NCBI GenBank assembly: GCA_029216955.1
Contig: JANAVB010042297.1
Coordinates: 1-64,000, forward strand
DNA: 64,000 nt
Direction of reading: 5' to 3'
DNA from: Iris pallida
Taxonomy: Eukaryota > Streptophyta > Magnoliopsida > Asparagales > Iridaceae
Both the position numbers and the translations under genes were made by a program. The notes beneath the pieces were generated by a model that was given only the letters and a program-made list of their open reading frames with translations, was not told the DNA's origin and did no database searches. Shown here piece after piece: positions 31,302 through 43,500 of the stretch; positions within the stretch are counted from its first letter, which is position 1, and the number at the start of each line of letters is the position of its first letter.

Positions 31302-33928
31302 TATCATGACCTACACCCTTTTTTGGATGCGAGTGCATACGCAAGTCCAGCCTACGCCACGGTATCGACGGTAGTATGTTGTCTAGCCAAAATGCTCAAA
31401 ATCACATAAAATATAACTTTATTGTTCATTCATATTGCAACATTAATCATAACATTCATAAGATTTACATTTGAAGAATTTACAAGTCTTACAAAATAAA
31501 ATAAAACAACTAATCTATCTAACTAGTCTTCTAGGTTGGCCTTCTAGCATACCCACGTCTTCTCCAATGGTCCAAACCGTAATGTAGTAGGCGATTATCT
31601 AAAAAATATTGGTTTTCAGTCAGAAATGGAACGAGTACATTCTAACAGCAGTTCTAATAATTGACAAAATCTATAAAACAGTAATAATACTAAAATACAT
31701 GATGGATGGATAAACAGAGATTCATGGTATGAAACACGAGAGTAAAAATAGGAGAGCATTGCAAGAAAGTAATATAAACAATAATAAACAATTGAAATAA
31801 AAATAGAATGTATAACAAGACTGCATCTAACTAGTGTGTTGAAATACCATTTTTAGCAAGTAAACGACTAAGGGGTAAATCCGACATCCCGCACGTGGAG
31901 TGTGCGACTGCTATCAGACATGATCTGACCAATGGGATATTTCTGGGCAGTTCACATGTCTACTAAGGTATTTTCCCACCTGACTAGTACTCATGGATTT
32001 AAATAGGTCATGACCAAGGTTATACATTAGTTACGAAAAATAACATGTAATGAATCCCTAAACTACTACATCGTGTAACCATCGTGTCGAGAATCAAACA
32101 GGAAAATCAATGTAAAATAATACTAAATACACGAATCATAGAAGTTATCAAATATGAAAATTATCAAAAATGTACTCACCTGGGGTCCTTTGCTGGTGAA
32201 ACCGATAATACCATGCATTCGGAATAGTCCAGTTGGCTTAGGGGTAGCACGCAAAACCCACAATATCCAACCACTCAGTGAGCCACAAAAGTCAAACTCG
32301 CGCAACAGTCTCTGGATGATGAAACAGACATTATCAACATGTTTGGTATAAAAGAAATGTCTAAAAATGTCTATCCAAAAGTACAATTTTGGACACAAGG
32401 TAAAATCGTAATTTTGGGCCAAAATAGTATCCGTCGTTGGACTCGCTTTGCACCGAAAAATGTGTCAGAACTTATGGTCTCTAAAGTCAACAAAGTATAT
32501 ATCTATGAGTCCAGTTTTTCGATATGAACTCAAAGGTATGTACAGATTTGGATTTCGATGAGCCGTGCAGAAAATTGTCTGTTGAGTCAGATCACGGGCC
32601 CACCAAAACTGCGTTCCGGTCAACCTTTTCAGAATTGGACCAAACTTGGCTCACAGGACAAGAAAAATGACATGGTCCTGTTGGCACAAGTGTCATCTCG
32701 AGATGACAAACGTTCGTGAAGTAAGTAAAGTTTTTGCAAAGGGGCCGATACGGTGATTTTTTATGGATACGTATCGAGTTCGTTATGCACACGCAACTAA
32801 TTGGAGTTTCGTTAAAGTCCACACATCCGCAACATCCGTACGCGTCTTTTTATGCTCACGGGTTGCGACCAAGTTGTCTGGATTGTCGGGACAGACCCCG
32901 TGTCGGGAAGTTCTCTAAAAATTTTAACAGTTTTGAATACAGTTTTTTATTAAATTGGAAAACTGACTTCTCAGCACACAGTCGTCGAAATTGACTTCTG
33001 TAAAAAGGGTTTCAGGACCCTATAGGTTTTCTAGGTTTGTCTTTAAATAGATTTTAAAAATTGTTAATAGGTCGACAGCAATTGACCTTCCAATTAGGGC
33101 TCTAGGACAGGTTTATGTCCTGTTTATGACAGAATTGATAGTCGATGTTTACATCATCTTTCCAGGGAATTCCAGGAAGCTACGATTAAATCCCCTTGAA
33201 GGGATTTGATCTTGGTTATATAGGCTACCTATAGGAACTTACAAATCAAAATTTGGTCGACTGTACACGAAGAAATTTAGGGTTCAAATACGTACCTTTG
33301 TGGCGACTGCTGCTGTTACTGGCGTTGTTTGTGCGTGCGGCCGGGCGCTGCCACGACCGTCCGGCCGCTGTGACGGCATGTGCGCACAGGGGAGGGGGTC
33401 GTACGGGGGTTAGCAGGATTTTGGGTAGATTATTTTTGGGTTAGTATTTTGCTCATCTCCCTTTCTCTCTCTCGTTATATATATGGTAGGGGGTCGGGTC
33501 TGCTCACTTGGGGGAAGGTCGTGTTTGGTAGTCATGTATAGTCTTTTTATTTTCTTTTTTCTTATTCCTTTATATATATATAACCAATGTATATCTATAC
33601 TACCATATAAACTCTACCCATGCATCTTTAGCCTATAAATCCGAAGAAAATCTAAGCAATTATTTTCTTAGCAAATATTATCCAAATTCCAAAGTAAAAT
33701 ACTACTATAAATAGCTATATCATTAATATGAGATATATATTACTACCCTCTCTAATTAATAATGTAATCATATAGACAGTTAGTAAATAGGCACACACAC
33801 AAACACACACACATACACACACACATACACACACATACACTAGTCATATAAATTCCATAAATCTCTATTTAAGTCAAATAAATAATAAAATAAAATTTTC
33901 TTTCAAAATTTCGGTAAGAGGGGTTACA
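31302..33928 (-). mobile_element. Chromo-3: solo LTR of a Tekay/Del-like chromovirus
   Basis: 2627 bp bounded by TCAAT at 31297-31301 and 33929-33933. Minus strand starts TGTAACCCCTCTTACCG and ends GGTCATGATA (terminal CA decayed to TA). It sits in Chromo-1 pol between RNase H and integrase, and no internal region is present, so it is a solo LTR left by LTR-LTR recombination. It contains a CA-rich microsatellite (33788-33842), a TATATATA stretch near 33475-33485 and a GC-rich patch near 33290-33400. The ORFs inside it (for example 32123-32422) are not recognised. Confidence 0.88.
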
Positions 33929-33933
33929 TCAAT
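33929..33933. repeat. Right TSD of Chromo-3 (TCAAT)
   Basis: TCAAT directly after the LTR start (plus strand GGGGTTACA). Confidence 0.85.
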
Positions 33934-35400
33934 CCCCAAGCTCTCTTAGTCTTCTAGAAGATTCATGTCCATAGTCAGAAAGATAGCCATAGGAAATCGG
34001 CTATGTGCATCTTCTACGACATTAGCCTTCCCTGGATGATACTATAGGTTGATGTCAAAGTCCTTCATAAGCTCCAACCACCTTCTCTATCTCATATTCA
34101 ACTCTGTCTGAGTAAAGATATATTCAGACTTTTTTGGTCTGTAAATAACTCTATTCTCTCTCCATATAGGTAGTGCTTCTAAAGTTTCAAAGCAAATATG
34201 ATCGCTGTAATTTCTAGGTCATTGGTTGAATAATTCTTCTCATGTGGCCTTAGCTGTCGAGAAGCATATGCTATCAACCTCTTGTTCTGCTCTAATACGC
34301 ATCCTAATCCCTTCTATGATGCATCACTATAGATAGAGAATCCTCATGATCTGGAAGGCAAGGCTAAGATAGGAGCCGTAGTCAATCTTTTCTTCAACTC
34401 TTCAAAAGCTGCCTGACATGCCTCTGTCCAAACAAACTCTTGATCTTTTCTGGTGAGCTTGGTCATTGGTTATACAATCTTTATAAAATCCTGTACAAAC
34501 TTCCTGTAATATCATGCCAATCCTAAGAAGCTTCTGATCTTTGTTACCGAGATGGGAATAGCCTACGATTTTACTACCTCAATCTTCTTCGGGTCCACTA
34601 CTATGCCATCTTCCGTCACTACATGCCCCAAAAATCTACTTTGTCTAGGAAAAACTCATATCGAGAGAGCTTTCCATATAAATGTTTCTCCTTTAGAGTA
34701 CTCAAGGCTATCCTCAAATGCTCTTCGTGCTCCTCCGGGGTCTTGGAATAGATCAAAATGTCGTCTATGAATACCACCACAAACTTATCTAAGTACTGGT
34801 GGAAAACCTTGTTCATAAGATTCATGAAGATGTTTGGGGCATTAGTGAGCCTGAAGGGCATGACTAAGAACTCATACTGTCCATACCGGGTATTGAATGC
34901 AGTCTTGGGAATATCCTACTCTCTGACCTTCACTTGATGATACCCTGATCGCAAATCTATCTTAGAGAATACCTTAGCCCCACTGAACTGATCAAAAAGC
35001 TCATCTATACAGGGTAATAGGTATTTATTCTTGATGGTAATGTTGTTGAGGGCCCAATAATCAATGTACATCCTGACAGTCCCGTCCTTCATAGACACAA
35101 ATAGGACTGGTGCTCTACAGGCTCATCTATCTGCTTCATCTCTTCTGCTTCCTTCAGGTTAATCATGTAGCAATGCAGGGATACTAGTACTGCTCGAGGG
35201 ACTAAGTTAATAGAGGACTCAATGTCCCGGTTTGTGGGTAATCTTGGCAAGTCGTCATTGAAGACATCTAAGAACTTCGCTACAATCGGGTGAGTTGGTT
35301 TCTTCTCTTCTGTAACTACCCCAAAGTTGACTCCTGCTAACCTCTCTATAGTACTCCTTCTTACCTCAAATGGTAGATCTTTGGGTGGTCTGAAAGTCAC
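33934..35400 (-). pseudogene. Chromo-1 reverse transcriptase and RNase H
   Basis: Minus-strand Ty3/gypsy RT in pieces. 35089-35400 shows FLDVFNDDLPRLPTNRDIE before the RT; 34916-35098 has [20 protein letters not shown] and [17 protein letters not shown]; 34619-34861 has [20 protein letters not shown] and the active site [12 protein letters not shown]. RNase H fragments ([35 protein letters not shown]) follow to about 34150, then YHPGKANVV and LEDLRELG up to the Chromo-3 insertion. Part of the RT amino end is lost near 35089. Many stops. Confidence 0.88.
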
Positions 35401-35700
35401 TTTCCCCTAATGGAAATCTATAAAGACATGATGCTTACTCAATCAATCCATTCCGATGACTATATCGAATCCCGAAAATAGCATTACGAGGAGGTGGGAT
35501 CAGAATTCCCTAACGGCCATGCTAATCGAACAGTCACATGCATTACTAATCGGTACTATACCTCTACATGTCATGATCCTACAGTTCTTCCTAGATGCAT
35601 GTACTAAACTGTGTCTGTGCATGAACTCAAGTGATACGAAGTTTTATGATTTACTTGAATCAAACAATACAAGGGCAGGAAGTGAATGAACTAGTATATC
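35401..35700 (-). pseudogene. Chromo-1 aspartic protease region
   Basis: Minus-strand fragments PALVLFDS followed by a damaged Gly/Ala/Ser stretch (the D-S/T-G active-site area) and FDIVIGMD, KHHVFIDFH, the usual strand leading into RT. Interrupted by several stops. Confidence 0.7.
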
Positions 35701-35920
35701 CCTGTGATCATATCTTCTATAGCCTCTTTCTCCTCGACTGTCATCGTGAAGGCCCGACCCTGTGGTAGTGCTCCATGCTGCTGCTGCTGATGGGAAAATC
35801 TCTTCTGCTGTATGGACAATGGAGGTCCTCGCTGCAATGGTCCAGGTGGTCCCTGTTGAGCTGGCCTTGGACGAGTAAAAGCTGTAGTGCAGTCCATCAC
35901 CTGATGAATTGAAGACCCAC
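35691..35920 (-). pseudogene. Chromo-1 gag carboxy end
   Basis: Minus-strand Gln/Pro-rich sequence (FTRPRPAQQGPPGPLQRGPP, QQKRFSHQQQQHGALPQGRA), typical of the spacer between chromovirus gag and protease. It is cut at 35920 by TatB; the rest of gag and the 5' LTR must lie beyond 64000. Confidence 0.7.
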
Positions 35921-37250
35921 TGTAGAAGCATGGAAAAGAATAAAGAAAGATCCATGCGGCCAAGGATCCCCATGCGGCTCAGAGAGCACATGCGGCTCAG
36001 GGATCCATGCGGCTCAAGCGTCTATACGGCTCGAATAGTTCCATACGGCCCAGAGAAGAGCCACGTGGCCTTCAATAGATCTTTCCTTTGTTTTACTGTA
36101 TTTAATGCCTTGACGGCTGACAGCTCTGATAAATACAGCCCTGACGTGCAATAATGACTATCAATGGCAGACTCCTAGGGAAACGAAGGAAATCTCTGAC
36201 ACAATCCATCAAACCAAAGACCTTCATGCGGCCTTGACACGTGGACAGTCGCATGCGGCTCAGACAGAGGCCACCCCATGTGGCTCAGGCAGAAGCTACC
36301 TCATGCGGCTCACGAGGACTATCTTCATGCGGCTCACTGAAAAGCCACCCATCATGCGGCCGCCTACGCTCATGCGGCTCAGATCATCTCCATGCGGTTC
36401 AAATGTTCAGAGACCACTCCCAAGAAGCCTTGACACGTGGCCAGCCTTATACGGCTCAGTGGGGAACAACCCTCATGCGGCTCAGATTTCCTAAGTAAGA
36501 CACGTGGCAGAAGATTAGTTCTTCCAGCATTCCTACAGCTAACAGCCTAATGATAGTGGGACACGTGGCATCAAATCGATCAAGATTTATCAAATCCCAA
36601 CAACCAGGTTTAGTGCCATCCTCATAATTACTGGGATCAAATCAGATCATTTGCAGTCAAGCAAATTGAACACGTGGCGGGAGATCCGAGCTTGGCATAA
36701 CAAATCATGAGGATTTATGTCAATCATCGTTAATTACCCACAGAGATTTGATGCAATCATATTAATTGCTCAAATCTATATTCAAGATGAGCGGCCCAGA
36801 TTCATTGATCCCTAGCCGCTGACTTTTGAGAATGGGCAATCATTGCAAATCCTAATGATGCCCCCACTCTTATAAATAGCAGGGTGCCATTCCCTTGCAA
36901 AAGGAGGAGAGAGCACAGACAGAGAGAGAGATAACAAAGATCATACCCCTCTCGAATCCAGAGAGTCAGAGAGAGAATCTACAGAGATCGAAAGGAGAGC
37001 ATTTCTTCAACGCCAAGCAGATCTTCTAGAGAGCCAAGGCTGCACCCGATCGTCCAAGGAGTAAGGCATAGCTGTCGTCGCTTTTCCGAGCCTCTATCAT
37101 CACCCCCAGAATCTAAAATAAACAATTGTACTTAAATTGCTGTACCTAGGTTTTCGTCGCTAGGCTTTCTTTGTACAAGCGAGTTTGTATTGTGAAGTAA
37201 GAGTCCAGTCCTCCGATAATTGTTCTGTTCTTTATATTTCATGGCAAACA
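35921..37250 (+). repeat. TatB 5' LTR
   Basis: Starts TGTAGAAGCATGG and ends ATGGCAAACA. U3 carries a dozen or so (C)ATGCGGC motifs between 35955 and 36485, some mutated to ATACGGC or ATGTGGC. TATA box at 36871. Both ends match TatA and TatC, but the 5' part lacks their gag-derived segment and 27-bp array. Confidence 0.92.
36871..36878 (+). promoter_or_regulatory. TATA box of TatB
   Basis: TATAAATA in CACTCTTATAAATAGCAGGG, about 370 bp before the gag ATG. Position and context match TatA and TatC. Confidence 0.77.
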
Positions 37251-39810
37251 CGATGGAGACTCTGCTAGGGACAAACTTCTCCATGGCTGAGGAGTTGGTG
37301 ATGCAATTGGATGTAGCCAAACTTGGCTCCACATAACAGAAGATGGTCGTCCGCTTCGACCAACAGGCGTTCGAAGAAATGCTTTCCGAAGAAAGCGCTG
37401 GCCCGGTCCAGAAGCACACCCGCACAAAGAAGGCTCGTAAGGAGTGGAGGCTAAAATCATTTGCTCCTCCCCAGGCCCTCGATGAAGTACTCTCTGCTGC
37501 CCAAGACGGTGAAGGCGACCCTCATGCGGCTCCACTTCAAGCCATAGAGGACTCTGTTGTCCCCAAGTCCGGCAGAGAAAAGCACTACGATGCTGGACTT
37601 GCTAACCAAATACATAACACTCATACGGCCAGGATTTCCAGCCGCGTGGAGAAGACCTATGCGGCTGAGACTTCCAGCCGCATGAAGACTGTTGACTCCA
37701 GCCGCATGCCGCCTGCTCCACGTGGCTCAGTCTTCGATCGCCTCTCCTATGGTCCTGATCTCTCGCACTCCCGAGAAGACATGCCTGACTCTCTCCAGCA
37801 CTACTTAGACTCTTCCTACTATGTGCCCACACGCACTAGAGCGAAGAAGTCCAAGGCAGTACGAGCTCGGCGAGCTCAGTCGGCTGCCCCAACCTCTGAC
37901 CATCCGAACGCTCCATATACTGTTATGCGGGCCTCTGATGGGAAGTTGTACAGAACCACTCGAGTCCAGCCCCCGACGGCAAACGGACAGAAAGGTTTCC
38001 AAAAGTCTCCCAAAATCCAGGAAGCAAACATGGTCGTTCCAGATCTATCTGACTTGCGTGAGTCCATCCTCTACAAACGTAAGGAAAGAAAGGGGGCATC
38101 GGGGCACAAAGAGTCCTCCTACGGACGTCACTGTACCCAAATCATCGTCAACTGCTATTGCAACAATGCAACAATACGAGAAGACCAGCAGTCCATCTTC
38201 CAAAGATTAGAACAGCCGAGCTCAGAGGATGAGGTGCCACCCGTCGTCTCTTGCAACTCCACTCAGAAAATCTTCGCCGAGGGGAGAGGGAAGAAGATAA
38301 ACATTTTCAGCCCGAAGATCTCAACCACTGTGACTAAGAAACTGTCGTCTAAACGGTTATCCACCACCGGAGTTTTCCAAGGCACCCGTTCGAAGATGAA
38401 ATCTACTACAGTAGGAGATTCATCATCCACGCCACTGGGGGTTACTGAAACAGGGGGTAGCACTCCTCAGAACATCCACGATAATCCGATATTCCAAGGA
38501 GATGAGCCCGGGGAAACAATTCTTCCATCAGATACAGCAGGTGCCGACACCCCCGACGACGTCCACGACTCTCAAGGTGAAGCAAACTCTGAAGCCGGGG
38601 GTACTATCCTTTCTGAATCCGAACCAGAGGAGAACATTCCCACATACCCAGATGACTTCTCGCTATAGGGGTATGATTCGGAGGGTACGTCCTCCACCGT
38701 TCCTTCTATCTCTCCCCATATAAGGACGGTGTTCATGACGGACAGCAATCAAGGCGATTTCAGTGATCGCCAATGCATCGACACTCTGGAGGCCATACTG
38801 CACGCCTTGGTCAAATCTATGGACGAGATCAAAGCGGCCCTTCCAACTCTGCAAGGAGGGACGCCTGGCCAAATAAGCGCGGGTCCCGCAGTCAATGCGG
38901 ACTCAAATTTAGCGACACCAAACCCGGGCAATAATCCTCCTGAAACGTCGGCTCCCACCGCTGCGGATGAGGCCAAAGAAGCAAGAAGAGAGGTCCAGGA
39001 GCTCCGAGCCATGTTTTACGCTCGAAAAAACTCCTAAGACCTCAGAATACGGCAACCATACCCTGCTGCATGGAGGGATGTCCCCTTCCCACCAAGATGT
39101 AAGCCGTTCAACATTAATCCCTATGATGGCAAGACCTTCGCAAGTCGGTACATCACTTACTTCGAGGTCACCACCGACCACCTGCCCCATGACGTTGCCA
39201 TCCTCACACGATTATTTATTAGGGTATTGGAAGGGGCCGCCTTCGACTGGTACCGCAACCTGCCAGACAACTGCATCCACTCCTTCGCCAGCTTCAAGCG
39301 CATGTTCTTAGAGAGATTCTACGAAGTACGACAGGACATCACAATGTCCACCCTTATGAACGTCGTCCAAGGGAAGAAAGAGCTGACAAGAAACTATATT
39401 GAGCGGTTTCGCCAAACCGCAATGAAGCTGCCGTATGGTAACCCGGATTCCTCCTTAATTGAAATTTGCCAAAAGAGATTGCTCTCAACAATCAGTCTCT
39501 GGATGGGCAAAAGTCAATTTAAGGACTGGAAGACGTTCATCATCAGTGCCACAAGCACCGAAGAACGGTTGAAGAAGGCTCGCCAACTGGAATTGCACAT
39601 CTCGGAGGGAGAGAATAAGGGCAAACATCCTAATACCAACAACGACAATGGGGGTAGCCCTTCAACAATCGGGACAACAGGGGTAAGCAGACTATGGTGG
39701 CGATACAGCCCAAAAACCTGAGTCAAAACCGGCAGACAAACAATGGCCGCAAATCACTTACTCCTTCGAAGACGGTCACGTCAAGCCCATCTTAGACATG
39801 CTCAGATAAG
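37241..39810 (+). pseudogene. TatB gag
   Basis: One reading frame from ATG 37241 (inside the LTR end) to about 39700, with three in-frame stops (near 37337, 38666 and 39035), then a frameshift before the natural end. The amino-terminal half has no known domain and includes the ATGCGGC-encoded repeats (TARISSRVEKTYAAETSSRM). The second half carries the gag domain (CKPFNINPYDGKTFASRYIT, AFDWYRNLPDNCIHSFASFK, KKELTRNYIERFRQTAMKLP). It forms the particle in related elements. Stop codons exclude function here. Confidence 0.88.
37254..37271 (+). other. TatB primer-binding site
   Basis: TGGAGACTCTGCTAGGGA, two changes from the TatA and TatC site, three bases after the LTR end and inside the gag frame. 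Confidence 0.78.
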
Positions 39811-40882
39811 GAGACAGAATTAGCTCCTCCACCAAGACGGAAACCTTGGCTGGCAGATATGGAGAGCCAAAGTACTGCCTTACACCGTTATGTCCACCAT
39901 GCTACACACGACTGCTACCAATTGAAGCGATACATCCAACATCATCGATTCGAACGCTCTGGCCATCGATTTTGAGGAGGTAACCGTGGCGGCCAACATG
40001 GTGTCCGTACAATTCGGCAGCTTCCCTCCAACAGAGGCTCAAGACGGTGTAATACCCATCCCTCTGGCGATAATGGAGATTGCTAATCTTCTACCTCCCC
40101 GAGATCAGGCTGGTCTAGTGCCCCTTACCACATCACGAAGGGAGGTCATATGGGTCCATCCAGACTTGGTATCTGAAGTGACTCAGTCCATACCATCTTT
40201 CAATCGTAAGAAGAATAGTGGAAAAGTCAGATCCTGCCGCACAATCTCGACAGATGTCGAAGAAGTCACGGATGTCGTTAGGTCTAGGGCACAATCCCAA
40301 CCTGTAGCTGATAACTCGACTGAAGATCATCAGCCAGCTACCGTCGACACTCCAGGACCTTCTCAGCCTCCAACGACTGACAAGCCTAGGCCAAACGAGA
40401 CTCGCTTTGACAAATCCCTCCGAAAAGAGGCACCCTAGGGGCTGGAGAGGCCATACAACTTCGACATCTTGGTGCAATTGGCCAACACACTGGCCAAATT
40501 GTCATTATACGAGCTCCTGAGGATCTCAAAGGATGTTCACGCGGCTTTGAGCGATGCACTTCAAAATGCCGACGCATATCTGGCTCAGGTCAACCTCACG
40601 GGAGAGAGCCCGCCTGCAAATCTCCAAGACAGTGCTTGTACAGGAGCAATGCCCAATATTGTCTTCACTCTACAGGATATGCTCATCAAACCAATCTACA
40701 CGATCGTCCGTTATACTACATCGGATACATCAGGGATGTAAAGGTGGATCGGATGCACATTAATCCTGGTTCTTCCATAAGCATCATCCCGAAGGGTCTG
40801 CTACATCATCTCCGTATTCCTATGCATCGTCTGACGCCAACAAGCACCGCCATCAGCGATTTCAATTCGGGCAGGAGCTACC
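39811..40882 (+). pseudogene. TatB gag end and amino part of protease
   Basis: Continues the gag frame: a Cys/His-containing HRYVHHATHDCYQLKRYIQ near 39880-39940, then open segments 39986-40438 and 40469-40741. After a frameshift near 40690 the protease active-site region reads VDRMHINPGSSISII (40742 on). The catalytic D seen in TatA is N here. SIRE-2 inserted after RSYL at 40882; the protein resumes at 49222. Confidence 0.83.
40878..40882. repeat. Left TSD of SIRE-2 (CTACC)
   Basis: CTACC, repeated at 49217-49221. TatA carries one uninterrupted copy of the site (minus strand GGAGCTACCCAATCGG). Confidence 0.95.
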
Positions 40883-42556
40883 TGTTAGCCCAATAATTGT
40901 ATCATGTTTTTGAATATGGTTAATATGTTAAGTTTAGCATTTTATTATCACTAATCTTCATACTATCGCTATAGCATTTCTACTTATACTTATACCTTTG
41001 GTGATATGTGCCTATTGGTTTACTATTAGTGATATGAGTTTTTATTATATATATGTTAAATTTAATTGAGCTACCAAAATCAGAACTATATTTTGATTAT
41101 GGTTATTCAATTAAGTTTAACATTATGATATCACTATATTTATGCTATCACTATAGCATTGATACTTAAACTTTGCATAGTCCTAATGTACTTTTATCTT
41201 ATCATTATTGCTACATGTATATTGCTTTGTTCGTCTAACATGTATTTGCAGAAAAGCAATTAGCAAGATCAATGTGGACATATGCAATAAAATAAAGAAA
41301 TCATGGTGGGCCAAAGACGACGGATCCCACAAGATTTCTCTGAACCACCCGACGACATCTCCGGAGCCACGCACTCGGGGGTTCCGCTGCCCGGTCTGCG
41401 GACGGGGGTCAAGGGGGCAGCGCCCCTCTTCGGGGGTTCGGGGGCGAAGCCCCAGAAAGGTATTCAGTTTTCGTAAACTGGATATCTTTGGACAGTTGCC
41501 GCCAAGGGAAAAAGCCAGCATCTATCAAAGGAAGAAGCCAAGCCATGCCTTCATCATTTCAAGACTCTGAAGAAGCCTGTACCTGCTACAGTATATCTGG
41601 AGTCTGTAATGAGTCTTAGGAATAATTATAAACACAAGAAATGGATGGCAAAATCGAAAGCTAGGGTAGAAACCAGTCCAGGATCATTTTCGGATGAAAA
41701 CCGGCATACCGACGGTATACCGGTACATACCGACGGTATATCGGTAAATACCCGGTATACAAATTTTGTTCACAGAAAGTTTCTGTCCACAAAATCGGCA
41801 TACCGACAGTATACCGGATTATACCGACGGTATACCGGTTCAGTAACGTTGAAATTCCAACGGTCGGATTTCGAGCATTTAATGATCCCAACGGTTATAT
41901 TCTAGCCGTTGTAATTCCAGACCGACATACCGACGGTATGCCGATCGCTGACTGAAAAGTTGTCTTTGGCTCTTTTCAATGCTTTGATTATAAATAGCCT
42001 TGAACCCCTTCATTCAAGGTTGATGCTTTGAGCCTAAAAATTTCTAAACCACCAAAGCCTATCCACAAACAACTCTACAAAGCTTTCATTTGCCATCCAC
42101 AAATTGTGTTAGAGTTATTGAGTTGAAAAGTAAGATCTTCATCCTATTGTAAGGAGATCAAAACCTATTGTGAAAGGTTGAAGTTGGAGAGTCTTCATAT
42201 CCAAACTCTCGGTTGAAGTTGGAGAGTCTTCGTATCCAAACTCTCGGTTGAAGTTAGGGTGTCTTCGTATCCAAACTCTCGGTTAAAGTCGGAGAGGCCT
42301 TCGGATTAAAGCTCCCGTATAAGAAGTTGGCGAGTTCTTTGGATCCAAACTCGTGTGTAACTATTTGCTCAAATAGTAGATTAAAGCCGGAGAGAGTTCC
42401 GGGACTGGAGTGCCTCTTGGAAGGATACCAGGATATATCGTGTGTCGGTATTGTTATTGCTTCGTCTCTTGCACTTATTTTTAAATTGCCCATTAACTTG
42501 TGCTAAGTGCTTAATAGTTAGCGTGACCCTATTCACCCCCCTCTAGGATTCCTACA
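40883..42556 (+). repeat. SIRE-2 5' LTR
   Basis: 1674 bp. It contains an imperfect duplication of about 80 bp (40915-41000 and 41090-41180), a GC-rich hairpin stretch (41405-41455: GGGGCAGCGCCCC, GGGGCGAAGCCCC), many CATACCGACGGTAT motifs (41697-41945), a TATA box and three to four 35-bp units (GGTTGAAGTTGGAGAGTCTT…, 42173-42310). Confidence 0.93.
41989..41996 (+). promoter_or_regulatory. TATA box of SIRE-2
   Basis: TATAAATA just downstream of the CATACCG motif cluster; repeated at 48676-48683 in the 3' LTR. Confidence 0.75.
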
Positions 42557-42558
42557 AT

Positions 42559-42570
42559 TGGTACCAAGCA
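42559..42570 (+). other. SIRE-2 primer-binding site
   Basis: TGGTACCAAGCA followed by AGG: a variant of the initiator tRNA-Met site TGGTATCAGAGC, two bases after the LTR. Confidence 0.75.
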
Positions 42571-42624
42571 AGGACTCTATTGTTAGGCTTACATCCTTAG
42601 TGTAGATCCTTGTTAATTTTTTCT

Positions 42625-43500
42625 ATGACATCATATTCCTCCTCCTCCGATAAAGAGGTTTTATTTCTAGTAGCATAGACAATCATCATTCTTCTAAATG
42701 CAAGAATACTGTAGTGGAAAGCCATGGCTAACAATCCTTAGAGATTCTTGATAACCTTTATTCTACAATGAGAACTTTCCGAAAGGTTGTTCATTTAGAA
42801 GAAGCAAAGAGTTTTTGAGAATAAAAACAATGATTTATTATCTAGACTTGATTCTCAAAAACTCATCTTGTGTTTCTTTAAAGAGTTTGAATGAGGTTTT
42901 AATTTTAAAATTAAATCTCTTTTCTCATCAATAGAAGATCTCAAGACTCATTCACTTGAGTTATCTTATTTGCATGATTCTTCTATTGATGCTTTAAAGA
43001 AACAAATGATGCTTTTATTTCTAGAATTATTTTATTTAAAAAGAGAATAATGCTTTAAATGTTAGATTTGATTCTCTTACTTGTTTGCATGATGATTTGC
43101 TATTAGAACATGATATTCTTAAAACCAAATCTTCTCATGCTCACTAGAGATAATCATCATTCTAGTATGTCACATGTTCATAACCATGCACATTCTGATA
43201 CATGTGTACCACTAGCATTAGATGCTTCTATTACTCTCGCATTGGACACATGAGCTTTACATGCCCTATTCGTAGGACCTTCACTACCAATGCTAGAGTA
43301 AGTGCCATATGGGTCCCTAAAGCTATAAATGTGGATCCAAGTTTATTTGGATATCAAAGTCTTCATCTAATGTTGTAGGTGAAGCTTCTTATATCGGAAC
43401 ATGGCACTGAGGAGCGTGTTGGTGGTTGCAAAGCTCAAAGGTTATCCTCGAAGCAATTGCACCAACACAATGTGGCCACTAGAGCCACTTTGGTAACATG
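42625..43500 (+). pseudogene. SIRE-2 gag remnant
   Basis: An ATG at 42625 opens a 17-residue frame (MTSYSSSSDKEVLFLVA). Beyond it, broken frames read coiled-coil-like pieces (SRLDSQKLILCFFKEFE, SLFSSIEDLKTHSLELSYLH) and, near 43290-43350, ARVSAIWVPKAINVDPSLFG, which resembles the WVPK end of SIRE gag. The amino-terminal capsid domain and the zinc knuckle are missing. Confidence 0.5.

Noticed and set aside
33788..33842. CA-rich array as a functional site
   Set aside because: A common microsatellite inside a solo LTR; nothing suggests a function.
35916..35920. CCCAC as a confirmed TSD of TatB
   Set aside because: The right end of TatB lies beyond the window, so the duplication cannot be verified.
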